DNA of 64,000 nucleotides, taken from Acidobacteriota bacterium. Its GTDB lineage: Bacteria; Acidobacteriota; Thermoanaerobaculia; Multivoradales; Multivoraceae. Each line of letters opens with the position of its first letter. Within the stretch, counting starts at the first letter, position 1. Where the stretch lies: NCBI GenBank assembly GCA_029263415.1, contig JAJCXN010000056.1, positions 248,001 through 312,000 of the forward strand, given 5' to 3'. Under the pieces are notes generated by a model. The model worked only from the letters and a program-made list of their open reading frames with translations, was not told where the DNA came from and did no database searches. The translations under genes and the position numbers were made by a program. Positions 63,950 through 64,000 of the stretch are shown one piece after another.

Positions 63950-64000
63950 TCAGTTCCCGCTCACCGGATCGCGCATGGTCACAAGCTCCTCACCACTGGT
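63950..64000 (-). CDS. C-terminus of a gene cut by the right window edge
   Basis: The minus strand reads TSGEELVTMRDPVSGN and stops at 63950. Only 16 residues are inside the window. The ending resembles the broken remnant at 56931-57003, so the full gene should lie just to the right. The product cannot be named. Confidence 0.4.
   Translation of the reverse strand, partial: TSGEELVTMRDPVSGN

Noticed and set aside
1-64000. CRISPR arrays, tRNA or rRNA genes, transposases, integrases and phage genes
   Set aside because: I found no repeat-spacer pattern, no cloverleaf or rRNA sequence and no transposase or integrase motif. The tandem repeats present are too short and have no unique spacers.

Overview
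The window is GC-rich chromosomal DNA from a Gram-negative bacterium. Two TonB-dependent receptors, one with a carboxypeptidase-regulatory-like N-terminus, indicate an outer membrane, as do a penicillin-binding protein 1C paired with an alpha-2-macroglobulin, several lipobox signal peptides and a parvulin isomerase. This family mix resembles Acidobacteriota, as does a b558-type succinate dehydrogenase and the sulfatase-TPR and DUF1343/M14 genes. That assignment is an inference from gene content; no rRNA or tRNA gene is present.

Layout. 1-3738 (minus): start of an ABC exporter gene that runs off the left edge, then a NamZ-like DUF1343 lipoprotein and an M14 carboxypeptidase overlapping by 4 bp. 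3822-7515 (minus): a two-gene operon of a cytoplasmic-looking subtilisin-like protease and a ComEC-like metallo-beta-lactamase-fold protein. 7644-10741 (minus): an Oar-like TonB receptor with its terminator. 10957-15127 (plus): overlapping sulfatase-TPR, parvulin and HupE/UreJ-like genes. 15283-17695 (minus): histidine kinase and response regulator. 17931-28034 (minus): a spondin/CHRD secreted protein, then PBP1C and a 2006-residue alpha-2-macroglobulin. 28433-32618: a predicted exported kinase-like protein (plus), an amidohydrolase (minus) and a cytochrome c/copper monooxygenase-like protein (plus). 32866-36338 (minus): sdhC-sdhA-sdhB. 36369-44754 (minus): an unknown membrane protein, a degenerate phosphodiesterase-like protein, a lipoprotein, and DNA topoisomerase VI subunits A and B. 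44895-49050 (minus): a TonB receptor, a LolA-like protein and a membrane protein. 49364-56909: a thiol-metabolism block with glutaredoxin, a two-gene ABC-2 transporter, GCS2-type glutamate-cysteine ligase, a ChaC-type glutathione-degrading enzyme divergent from glutathione synthetase, and a VTT-domain protein, interrupted by a lipoprotein and an esterase. 56910-57834 is a gene-poor junction.

57835-63841 is the most unusual part. It holds a membrane-anchored protein with an internal duplication, followed 3 bp later by one continuous 957-residue protein that fuses a Dyp-type haem peroxidase to a cytochrome P450. An ABA4-like membrane protein and a class 3 lipase follow. The P450 half keeps its haem cysteine and ExxR motif, but its I-helix lacks the usual acid-alcohol pair, as in P450s that use peroxides instead of O2 plus reductase. 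A lipase next to a peroxidase-P450 fusion suggests a lipid-oxidation (oxylipin-like) pathway. This is an inference, and it is the best candidate here for an undescribed system. The protease/MBL operon and the bacterial topoisomerase VI pair are the next most notable.
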